DNA of 64,000 nucleotides from Paraburkholderia rhizosphaerae (GTDB taxonomy: Bacteria > Pseudomonadota > Gammaproteobacteria > Burkholderiales > Burkholderiaceae). The notes under the pieces are model-generated. The model did not search any database and was not told where the DNA came from. It saw nothing but the letters and a program-made list of their open reading frames with translations. The DNA lies in NCBI RefSeq assembly GCF_004366595.1, contig NZ_SORE01000009.1, positions 1 through 64,000 on the forward strand, written 5' to 3'. The translations under genes were made by a program, and so were the position numbers. Shown here one piece after another: positions 42,102-52,926 of the stretch. The first letter of the stretch is position 1; the number at the start of each line of letters is the position of its first letter.

Positions 42102-43094
42102 TTAAGACTGCCTCGTCGTCGAGTAAGAACATAATTCTAGCAGGCTTTCCTTGTAAATGGAATCGGGAAACGAAGAAATAGCGGCGGCCGCTGCCTGCGC
42201 TTCCTGCTTCGCGCACCGCAGTGTGTGATCGAGTGCGCCGGAGCGCGTAATGGCTTCGAAAATAGTTTCGAACCGGTCGGTGCCGCCTTGCACGATCGCG
42301 TCGCGCGCAAGCGCCGCCTGCTCCGGCGTGCCGCGCTCGATCAGATAAATGAGCGGCAGCGTCGGCTTGCCTTCGCGCAGATCGTCGCCGGCGTTCTTGC
42401 CCATCGACTCCGCCGTGCCGGTGTAGTCGAGCCAGTCGTCCATGATCTGAAACGACGTGCCGATGCGGCGGCCGAATTCGGCGGCGGCTTCCTCGGTCGC
42501 GCCATCTGCATCGGACAGCACGGCGCCCAATTGCGCGGCCGCTTCAAACAGCTTCGCGGTCTTATAGCGGATCACCTGCATGTAACGCGCTTCGTCGACA
42601 TCCGCGTCGTGCATGTTGAGCAACTGCAGCACTTCGCCTTCGGAAATGATGTTGGTCGCTTCCGACAGGATTTCCATTACGCGCATCTTGCCCGCGCCGA
42701 CCATCATCTGAAACGAGCGCGAATAGAGAAAATCGCCGACCAGCACGCTCGCCGCGTTGCCGAAAAGTGCGTTCGCAGTTTGCCGGCCGCGCCGCAAGTC
42801 GGATTCGTCGACCACGTCGTCGTGCAGCAGCGTCGCCGTGTGAATGAACTCGATCACCGCGGCCAGTTCGTGACGCTGGCCGGTCGTGTCGCCCAACGCG
42901 CCCGCCACGAGCAGCAGCAGCGCCGGACGCAGGCGCTTGCCGCCCGCGCTGATGATGTACTCGGAAATCTGGTTGATCAGCATCACCTCGGACGCCAGGC
43001 GGTGCCGGATGACACGATTGACCTGCTGCATGTCTTCGGCAATGGGTGCGAGCAGGCTGGCGGCGTTGGGGGCGGGAGTGGCGGTCGACGACAT
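42102..43094 (-). CDS. ispB: Octaprenyl diphosphate synthase
   Basis: 330-residue trans-polyprenyl diphosphate synthase that builds the side chain of ubiquinone-8. The first Asp-rich motif is LLHDDVVDESDLRRG (89-103), the second QIMDDWLDYTG (217-226); GGKRLRPALL (51-60) binds IPP. The length matches E. coli IspB (323). It is divergent from rplU, an arrangement conserved in many proteobacteria. Side-chain length C8 is inferred from organism group, not sequence. Confidence 0.94.
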   Translation of the reverse strand: MSSTATPAPNAASLLAPIAEDMQQVNRVIRHRLASEVMLINQISEYIISAGGKRLRPALLLLVAGALGDTTGQRHELAAVIEFIHTATLLHDDVVDESDLRRGRQTANALFGNAASVLVGDFLYSRSFQMMVGAGKMRVMEILSEATNIISEGEVLQLLNMHDADVDEARYMQVIRYKTAKLFEAAAQLGAVLSDADGATEEAAAEFGRRIGTSFQIMDDWLDYTGTAESMGKNAGDDLREGKPTLPLIYLIERGTPEQAALARDAIVQGGTDRFETIFEAITRSGALDHTLRCAKQEAQAAAAAISSFPDSIYKESLLELCSYSTTRQS

Positions 43095-43271
43095 GGTGGC
43101 GATCTGGGGTAATGCCGCGGATTATAAGGCGAATCGCGCAATTTCCGCGGCGCCGGGTCGGCATGGTCGGCTTTTCTGCCCATTCGGCCTATGCCGCGGA
43201 CATCGAAGCGGCCTCAGACGTAGGAATCCGCGAACATCGACCGGTTTCGCCCAGCCGGATACCGATGGACT

Positions 43272-43300
43272 TTGACCGAACTGCTAACTCTATGTATAAT
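43272..43300 (+). promoter_or_regulatory. Strong sigma70 promoter of rplU-rpmA
   Basis: TTGACC (43272-43277) and a perfect TATAAT (43295-43300) are separated by exactly 17 bp. Transcription would start near 43307, leaving a leader of about 55 bases before rplU. This is the best promoter match in the window. Confidence 0.85.
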
Positions 43301-43361
43301 CACGGGTTTCCGCGCGTGGTGCGTCGGGAAAATGAATCACGAATTCAGAGTGAGGTTTTCA

Positions 43362-43673
43362 ATGTACGCGGTCATAAAAACCGGCGGCAAGCAGTACAAG
43401 GTTGCTGTCGGCGAAAAACTTAAAGTAGAACAGATACCGGCAGACATTGACGCAGAAATCACGCTCGACCAGGTTCTCGCAGTGGGCGAAGGCGAATCGA
43501 TTAAGTTCGGTACGCCGCTGGTCAGTGGGGCTTCCGTCAAGGCTACCGTTGTCTCCCACGGTCGTCACGCCAAAGTGACCATCTTCAAGATGCGTCGCCG
43601 GAAGCACTACCAGAAGCACGGCGGCCACCGCCAGAACTACACCGAACTGCGCATCGACGCGATCAACGCGTAA
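43362..43673 (+). CDS. rplU: 50S ribosomal protein L21
   Basis: 103-residue 23S rRNA-binding ribosomal protein. [20 protein letters not shown] (1-20) is the invariant opening and [24 protein letters not shown] basic tail ([16 protein letters not shown]) closes it. The ATG at 43362 with GAGTGAGG upstream is the standard start; an earlier in-frame ATG at 43272 lies inside the promoter. It is first gene of the rplU-rpmA-obgE set. Confidence 0.98.
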   Translation: MYAVIKTGGKQYKVAVGEKLKVEQIPADIDAEITLDQVLAVGEGESIKFGTPLVSGASVKATVVSHGRHAKVTIFKMRRRKHYQKHGGHRQNYTELRIDAINA

Positions 43674-43697
43674 GCGCATCGGCTAAGGAGCTATCAA

Positions 43698-43961
43698 ATG
43701 GCACACAAAAAGGCAGGCGGATCGTCCCGGAACGGCCGCGACTCCGAGTCGAAACGCCTCGGCGTGAAGGTTTATGGCGGTCAGGCAATCCTCGCCGGCG
43801 GCATCATCGTCCGTCAGCGCGGCACGCGTCTGCACCCGGGCCTGAACGTCGGTATCGGCAAGGATCACACGCTGTTCGCGCTGGTCGACGGCCACGTCAA
43901 GTTCGCGACGAAAGGCGCCGACAAGAAGCATACGGTCAACGTAGTCCCGGCAGCAGCCTGA
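43698..43961 (+). CDS. rpmA: 50S ribosomal protein L27
   Basis: 87-residue ribosomal protein whose N-terminus reaches the peptidyl-transferase centre. [20 protein letters not shown] (1-20) and [18 protein letters not shown] (26-43) are the family signatures. No Firmicute-type N-terminal cleavage extension is present. TAAGGAG precedes the ATG at a normal distance. It lies 24 bases after rplU and is followed by a strong terminator. Confidence 0.98.
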   Translation: MAHKKAGGSSRNGRDSESKRLGVKVYGGQAILAGGIIVRQRGTRLHPGLNVGIGKDHTLFALVDGHVKFATKGADKKHTVNVVPAAA

Positions 43962-43993
43962 CGCAATTCAGGTTCGGGCTTCAGCACCGGAAA

Positions 43994-44024
43994 AAGGCCC
44001 CGCGAAGTTAGCGGGGCCTTTTTT
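43994..44024 (+). terminator. Intrinsic terminator after rpmA
   Basis: A perfect 10-bp stem AAGGCCCCGC/GCGGGGCCTT with a 7-base loop leads into TTTTTT. It ends the ribosomal-protein transcript, so obgE either relies on read-through or has its own promoter in the 160 bases that follow. Confidence 0.92.
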
Positions 44025-44178
44025 ATTGATTTTTCCATCACGCGGTTCGCTGGCATCGTCTCGCGCGCCGCAAACGGCCATTCGGGCGATTGTTGAACCC
44101 ACGCTACGCGCGGCAAAATAGCGACAGCGCGAGAGTTCGCTCAGGCGGTATCGAATGGCATCAAACGGGACGGAGTAA

Positions 44179-45300
<1,122 letters not shown>

Positions 45301-45424
45301 CCGGCAACACGGCAAACACGCCAATGCGGCAACACGGCGACGCGATGGCCGGCGCAACCTGAGCGTCCGCGCGTCGCAGCCCGACTGACGAACTACCCTG
45401 ATACCTTGCTGGAGATCGCGCACC

Positions 45425-46543
45425 ATGCGTTCCGTCATTGCAGATTCCCGCCGACTGGTCGTCAAAGTCGGATCGAGCCTCGTCACGAATGACGGGCGTG
45501 GTCTCGATCATGCGGCAATCGGCCGCTGGGCTGCGCAGATTGCCGCTTTACGCGAGCAAGGCAAGGAAGTCGTGCTGGTGAGTTCCGGGGCAATCGCTGA
45601 GGGCATGCAGCGCTTGGGCTGGACGAAACGCCCGCGCGAAATCGACGAGTTGCAAGCCGCGGCCGCGGTCGGGCAAATGGGGCTTGCGCAGGTTTACGAA
45701 AGCCGGTTCGCCGAGCACTCGATTCGAACCGCGCAGATTCTGCTCACGCACGCGGACCTCGCGGACCGCGAGCGTTACCTGAACGCGCGCTCGACGCTGT
45801 TGACGCTGCTGCGCCTTGGCGTGGTGCCGATCATCAATGAGAACGACACGGTCGTCACCGACGAAATCAAGTTCGGCGATAACGATACGCTGGGTGCGCT
45901 GGTTGCGAATCTGATCGAAGGCGACGCGTTAATCATTCTCACCGATCAGCAGGGGCTCTATACCGCCGATCCGCGCAAGGATCCGACGGCAACGCTCGTG
46001 CAGCAGGCGGACGCCGGCGCGCCTGAACTGGAGGCGATGGCGGGTGGCGCCGGCTCGAGTATCGGCCGCGGCGGCATGCTGACCAAAATCCTCGCCGCGA
46101 AGCGAGCGGCGCACAGCGGGGCCGACACGGTGATCGCCAGCGGCCGCGAGGCGGATGTACTTGCAAGGCTCGCATCGGGCGAAGCGATCGGCACGCAATT
46201 GATTGCGCGTACGGCGCGCATGGCGGCGCGCAAGCAATGGATGGCGGATCACCTGCAAGTGCGAGGCCACGTCGTGATCGACAACGGCGCGGTGGAAAAG
46301 CTTACTGAGGGCGGCAAGAGCCTGCTGCCGATCGGTGTCGTCGATGTGCAGGGCGCGTTTGCGCGGGGCGAGGTGATTGCATGCGTGAACCTGTCCGGGC
46401 GGGAGGTCGCGCGCGGTCTGACGAACTACAGCAGTTCGGAGACCAGGCTGATTCAGCGGCGCCCGAGTGGCGAGATCGAATCGGTGCTCGGCTACATGCT
46501 CGAGCCTGAACTGATTCACCGCGACAATCTGGTGCTGGTCTAG
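45425..46543 (+). CDS. proB: Glutamate 5-kinase
   Basis: 372-residue amino acid kinase for the first step of proline synthesis, feedback-inhibited by proline in homologues. [18 protein letters not shown] (about 10-27) binds [23 protein letters not shown] (about 138-157) is the glutamate-binding and kinase signature; [17 protein letters not shown] (about 213-229) follows. The C-terminal PUA domain begins [13 protein letters not shown] (about 281-293). GGAG precedes the ATG. proA is not in this window. Confidence 0.96.
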   Translation: MRSVIADSRRLVVKVGSSLVTNDGRGLDHAAIGRWAAQIAALREQGKEVVLVSSGAIAEGMQRLGWTKRPREIDELQAAAAVGQMGLAQVYESRFAEHSIRTAQILLTHADLADRERYLNARSTLLTLLRLGVVPIINENDTVVTDEIKFGDNDTLGALVANLIEGDALIILTDQQGLYTADPRKDPTATLVQQADAGAPELEAMAGGAGSSIGRGGMLTKILAAKRAAHSGADTVIASGREADVLARLASGEAIGTQLIARTARMAARKQWMADHLQVRGHVVIDNGAVEKLTEGGKSLLPIGVVDVQGAFARGEVIACVNLSGREVARGLTNYSSSETRLIQRRPSGEIESVLGYMLEPELIHRDNLVLV

Positions 46544-46583
46544 TCGCGCACTCACCACCAGCAAGCACCGTCTGATTGTTACC

Positions 46584-46612
46584 GAGGCGACGCGCCGACG
46601 CGCCGCCTCTTC
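46584..46612. terminator. Weak bidirectional hairpin between proB and the CNP1-like gene
   Basis: GAGGCG (46584-46589) and CGCCTC (46604-46609) can be extended inward with one mismatch to about 10 bp. The hairpin lies between convergent genes. Rightward it is followed by TTCC only, so intrinsic termination would be weak. Confidence 0.4.
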
Positions 46613-46622
46613 CAGCAGCGGA

Positions 46623-47183
46623 TCAGCGGTTCAACTGACCCTGCACCCGCTCGTAGCGGATGTTCTGAACGATCGACTGCGCCGAACCCACCGGCAGTCG
46701 ATTCGCGCAGAAGAAATCCTGATACAGCGATGCGCGATACGCGTTCAGATCACCGTTTTCAATGCGTGACCAGTCGTTTTCGACGGTGCGATCCCAGCCG
46801 TCGTGATCGTCATTGAGACCCGCATACAAACGCCACGTGTAGTTGTCGCAGCGAATGCCTTCGTAGTTGACGTTACGTGCGCCGCCCGGGCTTGTAATCA
46901 CCACCGTATAGCGCACGACGCCGTCCGACCCGACCGTGATCGACTTCGCATCGACAAAGAAACTCAGCGGCGTGTTTTGCGACACTTCGAACTTCAGCAG
47001 GTCAGCGGGGTTGGGCAGCGGTGGCAGCTTGTCGACCTTGTTCTCAGTCCAGTTGGACGGCATGTCGAGCAGGTAATGGAAGTCTGAATCTTTCTGCGTG
47101 GCCGGTTGCTTGTTGGTACTGGAGCAGCCGGCCAGCAGGACGCCCGTGGCGACACAAGCCACGGCGAGAGCAAACGCTTTCAA
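46623..47183 (-). CDS. CNP1-like family lipoprotein
   Basis: 186-residue protein with an N-terminal lipoprotein signal peptide ending VLLAGC20, so it should be lipidated on Cys20 and held in the periplasm or outer membrane. The rest matches the CNP1-like family (first noted in Neisseria; function unknown), with DMPSNWTENKVDKLPPLP and VENDWSRIENGDLNAYRASL as recognisable stretches. The start is TTG, preceded by GGGGAA; no ATG gives a usable signal peptide. It is convergent with proB and precedes no obvious partner. Confidence 0.82.
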   Translation of the reverse strand: MKAFALAVACVATGVLLAGCSSTNKQPATQKDSDFHYLLDMPSNWTENKVDKLPPLPNPADLLKFEVSQNTPLSFFVDAKSITVGSDGVVRYTVVITSPGGARNVNYEGIRCDNYTWRLYAGLNDDHDGWDRTVENDWSRIENGDLNAYRASLYQDFFCANRLPVGSAQSIVQNIRYERVQGQLNR

Positions 47184-47272
47184 ATGATTTCCCCGAAACG
47201 CCGGCGCGGCGGCAGAGTTGCCGCACCGGCAGACGCGACGCGATGCGCCGCACGATATCAGACTTGCGTCGC

Positions 47273-47965
47273 TCAGTCGTGCAAACCCGGCATGCGAACG
47301 ATGACGCTTTCGGCTTCCGCGCAGTCCGACTCAATCGACGCTTGCAGTGACGTTTCGACCACGACGGACGACGCATCGCCGACCGATGGCGCGGCAATGG
47401 CCGCGACCGACCCCGGCGGCACATTTACTGACGACGCCATCCGCGGATAACGCTGCCCATGATGCCCACCCGGTTTTTCCGGTCGCGGTGCAGCCCGCCG
47501 CAGGAAGCGGGAGAGCTCCGTCAACGCCATCTGGTATACATCCCGCTTGAACTCGATCACGCAATCGAGCGGCACCCAATACTCATTCCAGCGCCACGCA
47601 TCGAACTCGGGATGATCGGTGGCGCGCAAGCAGATGTCGCAATCCCGCCCGATCATACGGAGGAGGAACCAGATCTGCTTCTGGCCACGGTAATGCCCGC
47701 GTACTTCACGCTTGATGAACTTGTCCGGCACCTCATAACGCAACCAGTCGCGCGTGCGACCGACAACCTTCACGTGCTCGGGAAGCAGCCCGGTTTCTTC
47801 GTGTAACTCCCGATACATCGCTTGCACGGGGGTTTCACCATACTTGATGCCCCCTTGCGGAAACTGCCAGGAATGTTCACGGAGCCGCTTACCCCAAAAC
47901 ACCTCGTTGTGCGCGTTCAAGAGGATGATGCCGACGTTCGGGCGAAAGCCTTCACGATCCAGCAT
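47273..47965 (-). CDS. rppH: RNA pyrophosphohydrolase RppH
   Basis: 230-residue Nudix enzyme that converts 5'-triphosphate mRNA ends to monophosphate, starting decay by RNase [21 protein letters not shown] (1-20) is the RppH opening; the Nudix box is [20 protein letters not shown] (37-56) followed by ETGL. The catalytic core ends near 160, and a 65-70-residue Pro/Ala/Val/Ser-rich tail follows that is absent from E. coli RppH (176 residues). The ATG at 47965 with GGTGG upstream is the homologous start. A TATAAT hexamer lies just upstream. Confidence 0.94.
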   Translation of the reverse strand: MLDREGFRPNVGIILLNAHNEVFWGKRLREHSWQFPQGGIKYGETPVQAMYRELHEETGLLPEHVKVVGRTRDWLRYEVPDKFIKREVRGHYRGQKQIWFLLRMIGRDCDICLRATDHPEFDAWRWNEYWVPLDCVIEFKRDVYQMALTELSRFLRRAAPRPEKPGGHHGQRYPRMASSVNVPPGSVAAIAAPSVGDASSVVVETSLQASIESDCAEAESVIVRMPGLHD

Positions 47966-47998
47966 ACAACCACCTTCGAATCCCTTAAAATTGCTTTG

Positions 47999-48004
47999 AT
48001 TATA
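47999..48004 (-). promoter_or_regulatory. Candidate -10 of the rppH promoter
   Basis: A perfect TATAAT on the minus strand, centred about 37 bases before the rppH ATG. No good -35 lies at 16-18 bp, so the assignment rests on the -10 alone. Confidence 0.45.
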
Positions 48005-48318
48005 AACAGATAATGGTCCAGACGCACCCCGGACGGCACCTGGATTGCATGTGGGTTGGCCCTGGATCACACCCTGATGACGCACCGATCGAGCGTCGGA
48101 CAGTGCCGGAATGCACCGCTGAATCGCACCGTATCGGAACGCGGACGGCATGAGTTGACGCCGAATCCCGTGGTCGTGACGTCCACGCGCATTTCGCGCT
48201 AGTCTCACGTGCTTTTCGCACGAATCTGACAGAGATTTGGCGAACCGGGTCCGCAAATGCTACCGTTCCATCTCTTTGGGCGGGCCGACCTGGCTCCGCC
48301 GCTTTTGGAAAACTCTGA
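48005..48318. other. Divergent rppH/proS intergenic region
   Basis: No gene is supported in these bases beyond the rppH promoter. A proS promoter must lie here but was not recognised. Several imperfect repeats of GATCCGACC-like and CACGTG-like character occur without clear structure. The proS start at 48319 has only a poor SD. Confidence 0.35.
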
Positions 48319-50055
48319 ATGAAAGCCTCCCGTTTCTTTATCGGTACGCTCAAGGAAGCGCCTGCCGACGCCGAAATTGTCAGCCACCAGCTTATGGTGC
48401 GCGCCGGCATGATCCGTCGCGTGGCCGGCGGCATCTATAACTATCTGCCAATCGGCCTGCGTTCGATCCGTAAAGTGGAAGCGATCGTGCGCGAGGAAAT
48501 GAATCGGGCGGGTGGGATCGAACTGCTAATGCCGTCGGTGCAACCGGCCGAACTGTGGCAGGAGTCGGGGCGCTGGGTGAAGTACGGTCCGGAACTGCTG
48601 CGCTTCAAGGACCGCAAGCAGAGCGACTTCGTGCTCGGGCCGACGCACGAGGAAGTCGTCACCGATATCGCACGCAACCAGATCAAAAGTTACCGGCAAA
48701 TGCCGGTGAACTTCTACCAGATCCAGACCAAGTTCCGCGACGAGATTCGTCCGCGTTTCGGCGTGATGCGCGGACGCGAGTTCATCATGAAGGACGCGTA
48801 CTCGTTCGATAAGGACGTCGACGGTCTGAAAGAGACGTATCGGAAGATGTACGACGCGTATGTGCGCATTTTCACACGCCTCGGTCTCGAATTCCGCGCG
48901 GTTGCGGCGGATAACGGTTCGATCGGCGGCAGCGGTTCGCACGAATTTCATGTGATTGCCGATACCGGTGAGGATGCAATCGCGTACTGCCCGACTTCGG
49001 AGTACGCAGCGAACGTCGAAGCGGCCGATGCGTTGCCGTTGATCGCACAGCGCGCGGCGCCCGCCGAACCGCTGACGAAAACCGCGACGCCCGGCAAGGC
49101 GAAGTGCGAGCAGGTTGCCGAGCTTCTGAACATTCCGCTCGAGCGCACGATCAAGTCGATCGTGCTCGCCACCGACAACGAAGGCGCCGAGCCGACCATC
49201 TGGCTATTGTTGCTGCGCGGCGACCACGAACTGAACGAGATCAAGGCTGGAAAGCTGCCGGGCCTCGCCGATTTCCGCTTCGCGACCGAAGCGGAAATTG
49301 TCGAATGGTTCGGCACGCCGCCGGGCTACCTTGGGCCGCTGAACACGAAGAAGCCGGTCAAGGTGATCGCCGACAGCACGGTCGCGAACATGAGCGACTT
49401 TGTCGTCGGCTCGAACGAAGTCGACTATCACACGACCGGCGTGAACTGGGGGCGTGACCTGCCGGAGCCGGTCGTCGCGGATATCCGCAATGTGGTCAAA
49501 GGCGATCCGTCACCGGACGGCAAGGGCGTGCTCGACATCTGCCGCGGCATCGAGGTCGGCCACGTGTTCCAGCTCGGAACCCGCTATTCGGTGGCGATGA
49601 ACGCCACGTTCCTCGACGAAACCGGCAAGCCGCAGCCGATGGTGATGGGCTGCTATGGCATCGGCATCACGCGCATTCTCGGCGCGGCGATCGAACAGAA
49701 TTTCGACGACAAGGGCATCATCTGGCCGGAATCCATCGCGCCGTTCGAGGTCGTGCTGTGCCCGATGGGTTATGACCGCAGCGAGGCGGTGCGCGAGCAG
49801 GCTGACAAGCTGCACGACGAACTGAGCGCAGCCGGCATCGACGTGATTCTCGACGATCGCGGCGAGCGCCCCGGCGTGATGTTTGCCGACTGGGAACTGA
49901 TCGGTGTACCGCATCGGCTCGTGATCGGCGATCGCGGGCTGAAGGACGGCAAGATCGAGTACCAGGGCCGGCGCGACACCGAGGCGACGCTGCTGCCGGT
50001 CGAAGCGGCCGCACAGACCGTCATCGACAAAATCAAGGCAGCGCTAGCCCACTAA
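48319..50055 (+). CDS. proS: Prolyl-tRNA synthetase
   Basis: 578-residue class IIa aminoacyl-tRNA synthetase of the bacterial (ProS type I) form. It charges tRNA-Pro, including the tRNA-Pro(CGG) encoded at 41968-42044. The catalytic core is interrupted by a YbaK-like editing domain (about 230-390, starting [20 protein letters not shown]) that removes mischarged alanine. [20 protein letters not shown] (about 110-129) and [18 protein letters not shown] (about 443-460) are class II motifs; the C-terminal anticodon-binding domain begins [13 protein letters not shown]. The length fits E. coli ProS (572). Confidence 0.96.
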   Translation: MKASRFFIGTLKEAPADAEIVSHQLMVRAGMIRRVAGGIYNYLPIGLRSIRKVEAIVREEMNRAGGIELLMPSVQPAELWQESGRWVKYGPELLRFKDRKQSDFVLGPTHEEVVTDIARNQIKSYRQMPVNFYQIQTKFRDEIRPRFGVMRGREFIMKDAYSFDKDVDGLKETYRKMYDAYVRIFTRLGLEFRAVAADNGSIGGSGSHEFHVIADTGEDAIAYCPTSEYAANVEAADALPLIAQRAAPAEPLTKTATPGKAKCEQVAELLNIPLERTIKSIVLATDNEGAEPTIWLLLLRGDHELNEIKAGKLPGLADFRFATEAEIVEWFGTPPGYLGPLNTKKPVKVIADSTVANMSDFVVGSNEVDYHTTGVNWGRDLPEPVVADIRNVVKGDPSPDGKGVLDICRGIEVGHVFQLGTRYSVAMNATFLDETGKPQPMVMGCYGIGITRILGAAIEQNFDDKGIIWPESIAPFEVVLCPMGYDRSEAVREQADKLHDELSAAGIDVILDDRGERPGVMFADWELIGVPHRLVIGDRGLKDGKIEYQGRRDTEATLLPVEAAAQTVIDKIKAALAH

Positions 50056-50067
50056 GCGGAGCGGACG

Positions 50068-50664
50068 GTGGAGTACAACTTCCTGTCCGCGACGGTCCTG
50101 CTGATTCTGATCACGGATCCGCTCGGCAATATCCCGCTCTTCGTCAGTTGCTTGAGGGGCGTGACGCCGCATCGCCGGGCGTGGGTGATTCTGCGCGAGG
50201 TCGCGATCGCGTTTGTGATTCTGCTGGCCTTCATGATGGCCGGCGATCGCTTTTTGCGGATGATGCATCTGACCGATCTGTCGTTGCGCATCGGTGGCGG
50301 CATTGTGCTGTTTCTGATCGCGCTGCGGATGATCTTCCCGCATCCGGACGGCTTGACCGGCGTGACGCGCGGCGGCGAGCCACTGATCGTGCCGTTGGCG
50401 ATCCCGGCGCTGGCTGGTCCGTCGGCCCTCGCGACCGTGATGCTGCTGACGTCTCAGGCGCCCGGCAAGATGCTCGAGTGGGTCGCCGCGCTGACCGTCA
50501 CGATGGTGGTCTGCGCGATCGTGCTGGTGCTATCGGAGCGGATTCAGCAGTGGCTCGGCGAGCGCACGGTCACCGCGTTCGAGCGGTTGATGGGGCTTGT
50601 GCTGGTCGCGATTTCTGTCGAAATGATTCTGGACGGCATCCGCGCGTTTGTGCATCAGCTCTGA
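50068..50664 (+). CDS. MarC family integral membrane protein
   Basis: 198-residue protein with about six membrane segments, of the MarC/YhgN (UPF0056) family. The opening FLSATVLLILITDPLGNIPL (5-24) is the family hallmark, and IPLAIPALAGPSALATVMLL-like segment (LIVPLAIPALAGPSALATV) follows mid-protein. Function is unknown, although the family is sometimes annotated as NAAT transporters. The start is GTG at 50068, 12 bases after proS, so it may be co-transcribed with it. Confidence 0.85.
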   Translation: MEYNFLSATVLLILITDPLGNIPLFVSCLRGVTPHRRAWVILREVAIAFVILLAFMMAGDRFLRMMHLTDLSLRIGGGIVLFLIALRMIFPHPDGLTGVTRGGEPLIVPLAIPALAGPSALATVMLLTSQAPGKMLEWVAALTVTMVVCAIVLVLSERIQQWLGERTVTAFERLMGLVLVAISVEMILDGIRAFVHQL

Positions 50665-50673
50665 TAATGCGGC

Positions 50674-50701
50674 GGCCCGCGACAATTGCGCGCAGCGGGC
50701 C
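50674..50701. terminator. Hairpin between MarC-family gene and hpt
   Basis: GGCCCGC/GCGGGCC (7 bp) with a 14-base loop lies between the two convergent genes. It lacks a T tract in either direction and is only a weak terminator candidate. Confidence 0.35.
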
Positions 50702-50746
50702 AGCAAACAGCTGATCACCTCATCGGAAAAGCTCTGCCGATACCGC

Positions 50747-51298
50747 TCACGTGTGCGCGGTCAGCGCGCGAATCGTCGGCAGGTTACGCCAGTATCCCTT
50801 TGCGTCCATGCCACAGCCGAACACATAGCGGTCCGGCACTTCGACGCCGCAGAAGTCGGGACGAAGCGGCTTCGACTTCGCAATAATTTTCTCGCACAGC
50901 ACCGCACTCATAAAGCGCTTCGCGCCCATCGCGAGAATGCGGTCGCGGATAGCGGCCATCGTCTCGCCCTCGTCGAGGATGTCGTCGAGCACGAGCACGA
51001 CGCGGTCCTTCACTGATTCGGCCGGCGCGACACGCCATTGCATGTCGTGGCTACCCTGGGTGGCGTTCCGGTAACGGGTGAGGTGGATGTAATCAAACTC
51101 GAGCGGGAAGTCGAGGTGCGGCAGCAGCATGCCGGTGAACACAGCGGCGCCGCCCATCACCGACAGCACCAGCGGAAATACGTCGCTCATCTCGGCGCGG
51201 ATCGCGTCGGCCATTCGCGCGATCGACGCGGTGACGTCGGCGGCCGAGACGATCTCTTCGGACTGGCTGAAAATCTGCAGGGCTTCTTCGCGGTTCAT
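50747..51298 (-). CDS. hpt: Hypoxanthine-guanine phosphoribosyltransferase
   Basis: 183-residue type I phosphoribosyltransferase for purine salvage. The PRPP loop is VVLVLDDILDEGETM (100-114). SVMGGAAVFTGMLLPHL near 47-63 holds the flexible loop, and FDYIHLTRYRNAT (68-80) matches the Hpt family. The ATG at 51298 is the usual start. It stands alone, convergent with the MarC-family gene. Preference between hypoxanthine and guanine is not visible in sequence. Confidence 0.88.
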   Translation of the reverse strand: MNREEALQIFSQSEEIVSAADVTASIARMADAIRAEMSDVFPLVLSVMGGAAVFTGMLLPHLDFPLEFDYIHLTRYRNATQGSHDMQWRVAPAESVKDRVVLVLDDILDEGETMAAIRDRILAMGAKRFMSAVLCEKIIAKSKPLRPDFCGVEVPDRYVFGCGMDAKGYWRNLPTIRALTAHT

Positions 51299-51361
51299 GA
51301 CGGTCGGCGGGCGGTAACTGTATACATATTAGTGTGAGAGACAACGGCGCCACGCGCTAGA

Positions 51362-51383
51362 GAATAAACCCGGAATAAACCCG
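51362..51383. repeat. 11-bp direct tandem duplication
   Basis: GAATAAACCCG occurs twice in direct succession (51362-51372 and 51373-51383) in the spacer between hpt and ffh. It is in the upstream region of hpt on the minus strand. Confidence 0.85.
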
Positions 51384-51436
51384 ACATAAAAACGCACCAA
51401 TTCGACCGCACGCCAGCGACCGCACCCAAGCGCCGC

Positions 51437-52804
51437 TCAGCGCATGCCAGGCAGCATGCCTTTCATGCCGCGCATCATTTTCTGCAGATTGCCGCCCTTC
51501 AGCTTTTTCATCATCGTGCGCATCTGCTCGTATTGATTGAGCATCCGGTTGACTTCCTGCACCTGTACGCCGGCGCCCGCCGCGATGCGGCGTTTGCGGG
51601 TCGCCTTGATCAGCTCGGGTTTCGCGCGCTCCTGCGGGGTCATCGAGTTGATGATTCCTTCCATCCGGCGCATCTGCTTTTCCGCCTGGCCCATATCGGC
51701 GCCCGCCGCAGCCTGCTGGAATTGCGCGGGGAGTTTGTCCATCAGCGACGACAGGCCGCCCATGTTCTTCATCTGCGAAAGTTGCGCGCGGAAATCGTTC
51801 AGGTCGAAGTCGCCGCCTTTCTTGACCTTGTCCGCGAGCTTTTGCGCCGCTTGCACATCGACGCCGCGCTGCGCTTCCTCGACGAGCGCGAGAATATCGC
51901 CCATGCCGAGAATCCGGTTCGCCATGCGATCCGGGTAGAAGATCTCGAGGCCGTCGAGCTTCTCCGCGACACCGACGAACTTGATCGGCTTGCCGGTGAT
52001 GTGCCGCACCGACAGCGCAGCGCCGCCGCGCGAGTCGCCGTCGAGCTTGGTGAGCACGACGCCGGTTAGCGGCAGCGCGTCGTTGAACGCCTTCGCGGTA
52101 TTGACCGCGTCCTGGCCGAGCATCGCGTCGACGACGAAAAGCGTTTCGGACGGATTCAGCGTGCTATGCAGCGCTGAGATTTCCTGCATCATCGCTTCGT
52201 CGATACCGAGGCGGCCGGCCGTATCGACGAGCAGCACGTCGTGATAATGGCGCTTTGCCCAGTCGACCGCGGCGCGCGCGATGTCGACCGGTTTCTGATC
52301 CGGCTGCGACGGGAAGAAATCGGCGCCGACCTGCTCGGTCACCGTCTTCAACTGCGCGATTGCGGCCGGGCGGTATACGTCGCACGAAACGGTGAGCACC
52401 TTTTTCTTGTACTTCTCGCGCAAAAGTTTCGCGAGCTTGCCGACCGTCGTGGTTTTACCGGCGCCTTGCAGACCGGCCATCAGAATGATCGCAGGCGGCG
52501 TGACCGCGAGGTTCAGCTCGATTGCCTTGCCTTCATAGTCGCCGCCGATCACCGCGGTCAGCTCGCGCTGCACGACGCCGACGAGCGCCTGACCTGGCGA
52601 CAGGCTGCCGACCACATCCTCGCCGAGCGCCTTTTCCTTCACCTTGGCGATGAAGTCGCGCACGACCGGCAATGCGACGTCGGCTTCGAGGAGCGCAAGC
52701 CGAACTTCGCGTAGCATCTCCTGCGTATTGGCTTCGGTGAGCCGGGCTTCGCCGCGCAGCGTCTTGACGACGCGCGCCATCCGTTGAGTGAGATTGTCGA
52801 GCAT
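51437..52804 (-). CDS. ffh: Signal recognition particle protein Ffh
   Basis: 455-residue SRP GTPase that, with 4.5S RNA, delivers nascent inner-membrane proteins to FtsY. The N domain is followed by the G domain with GLQGAGKTTTVGKL (111-124), DTAGRLGIDEAMM (about 191-203) and TKLDGDSRGGAALS (about 247-260). The C-terminal M domain is Met-rich (MEGIINSMTPQER and QMRTMMKKLKGGNLQKMMRG). The gene is divergent from the CcsA/YpjD-like gene, as ffh and ypjD are in E. coli. No 4.5S RNA gene was recognised here. Confidence 0.97.
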   Translation of the reverse strand: MLDNLTQRMARVVKTLRGEARLTEANTQEMLREVRLALLEADVALPVVRDFIAKVKEKALGEDVVGSLSPGQALVGVVQRELTAVIGGDYEGKAIELNLAVTPPAIILMAGLQGAGKTTTVGKLAKLLREKYKKKVLTVSCDVYRPAAIAQLKTVTEQVGADFFPSQPDQKPVDIARAAVDWAKRHYHDVLLVDTAGRLGIDEAMMQEISALHSTLNPSETLFVVDAMLGQDAVNTAKAFNDALPLTGVVLTKLDGDSRGGAALSVRHITGKPIKFVGVAEKLDGLEIFYPDRMANRILGMGDILALVEEAQRGVDVQAAQKLADKVKKGGDFDLNDFRAQLSQMKNMGGLSSLMDKLPAQFQQAAAGADMGQAEKQMRRMEGIINSMTPQERAKPELIKATRKRRIAAGAGVQVQEVNRMLNQYEQMRTMMKKLKGGNLQKMMRGMKGMLPGMR

Positions 52805-52926
52805 GGGGAGCGTTGGACAGTGCGGCCCGGCTGGCGTGCGACGGATGGTGCGTGCGGCAGCACGCGATGTGCGTGCGCGCTCGGCCTGAGCGTCGCGGGC
52901 CAGGGACCCTAGTGTAAACTTCGAAC

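Noticed and set aside
47966..48256. An upstream extension of rppH by 97 codons
   Set aside because: The added part lacks homology, crosses the TATAAT hexamer, and the ATG at 47965 gives the standard RppH N-terminus.
51299..52926. 4.5S RNA gene near ffh
   Set aside because: The conserved GGTCAGGTCCGGAAGGAAGC core is not present.
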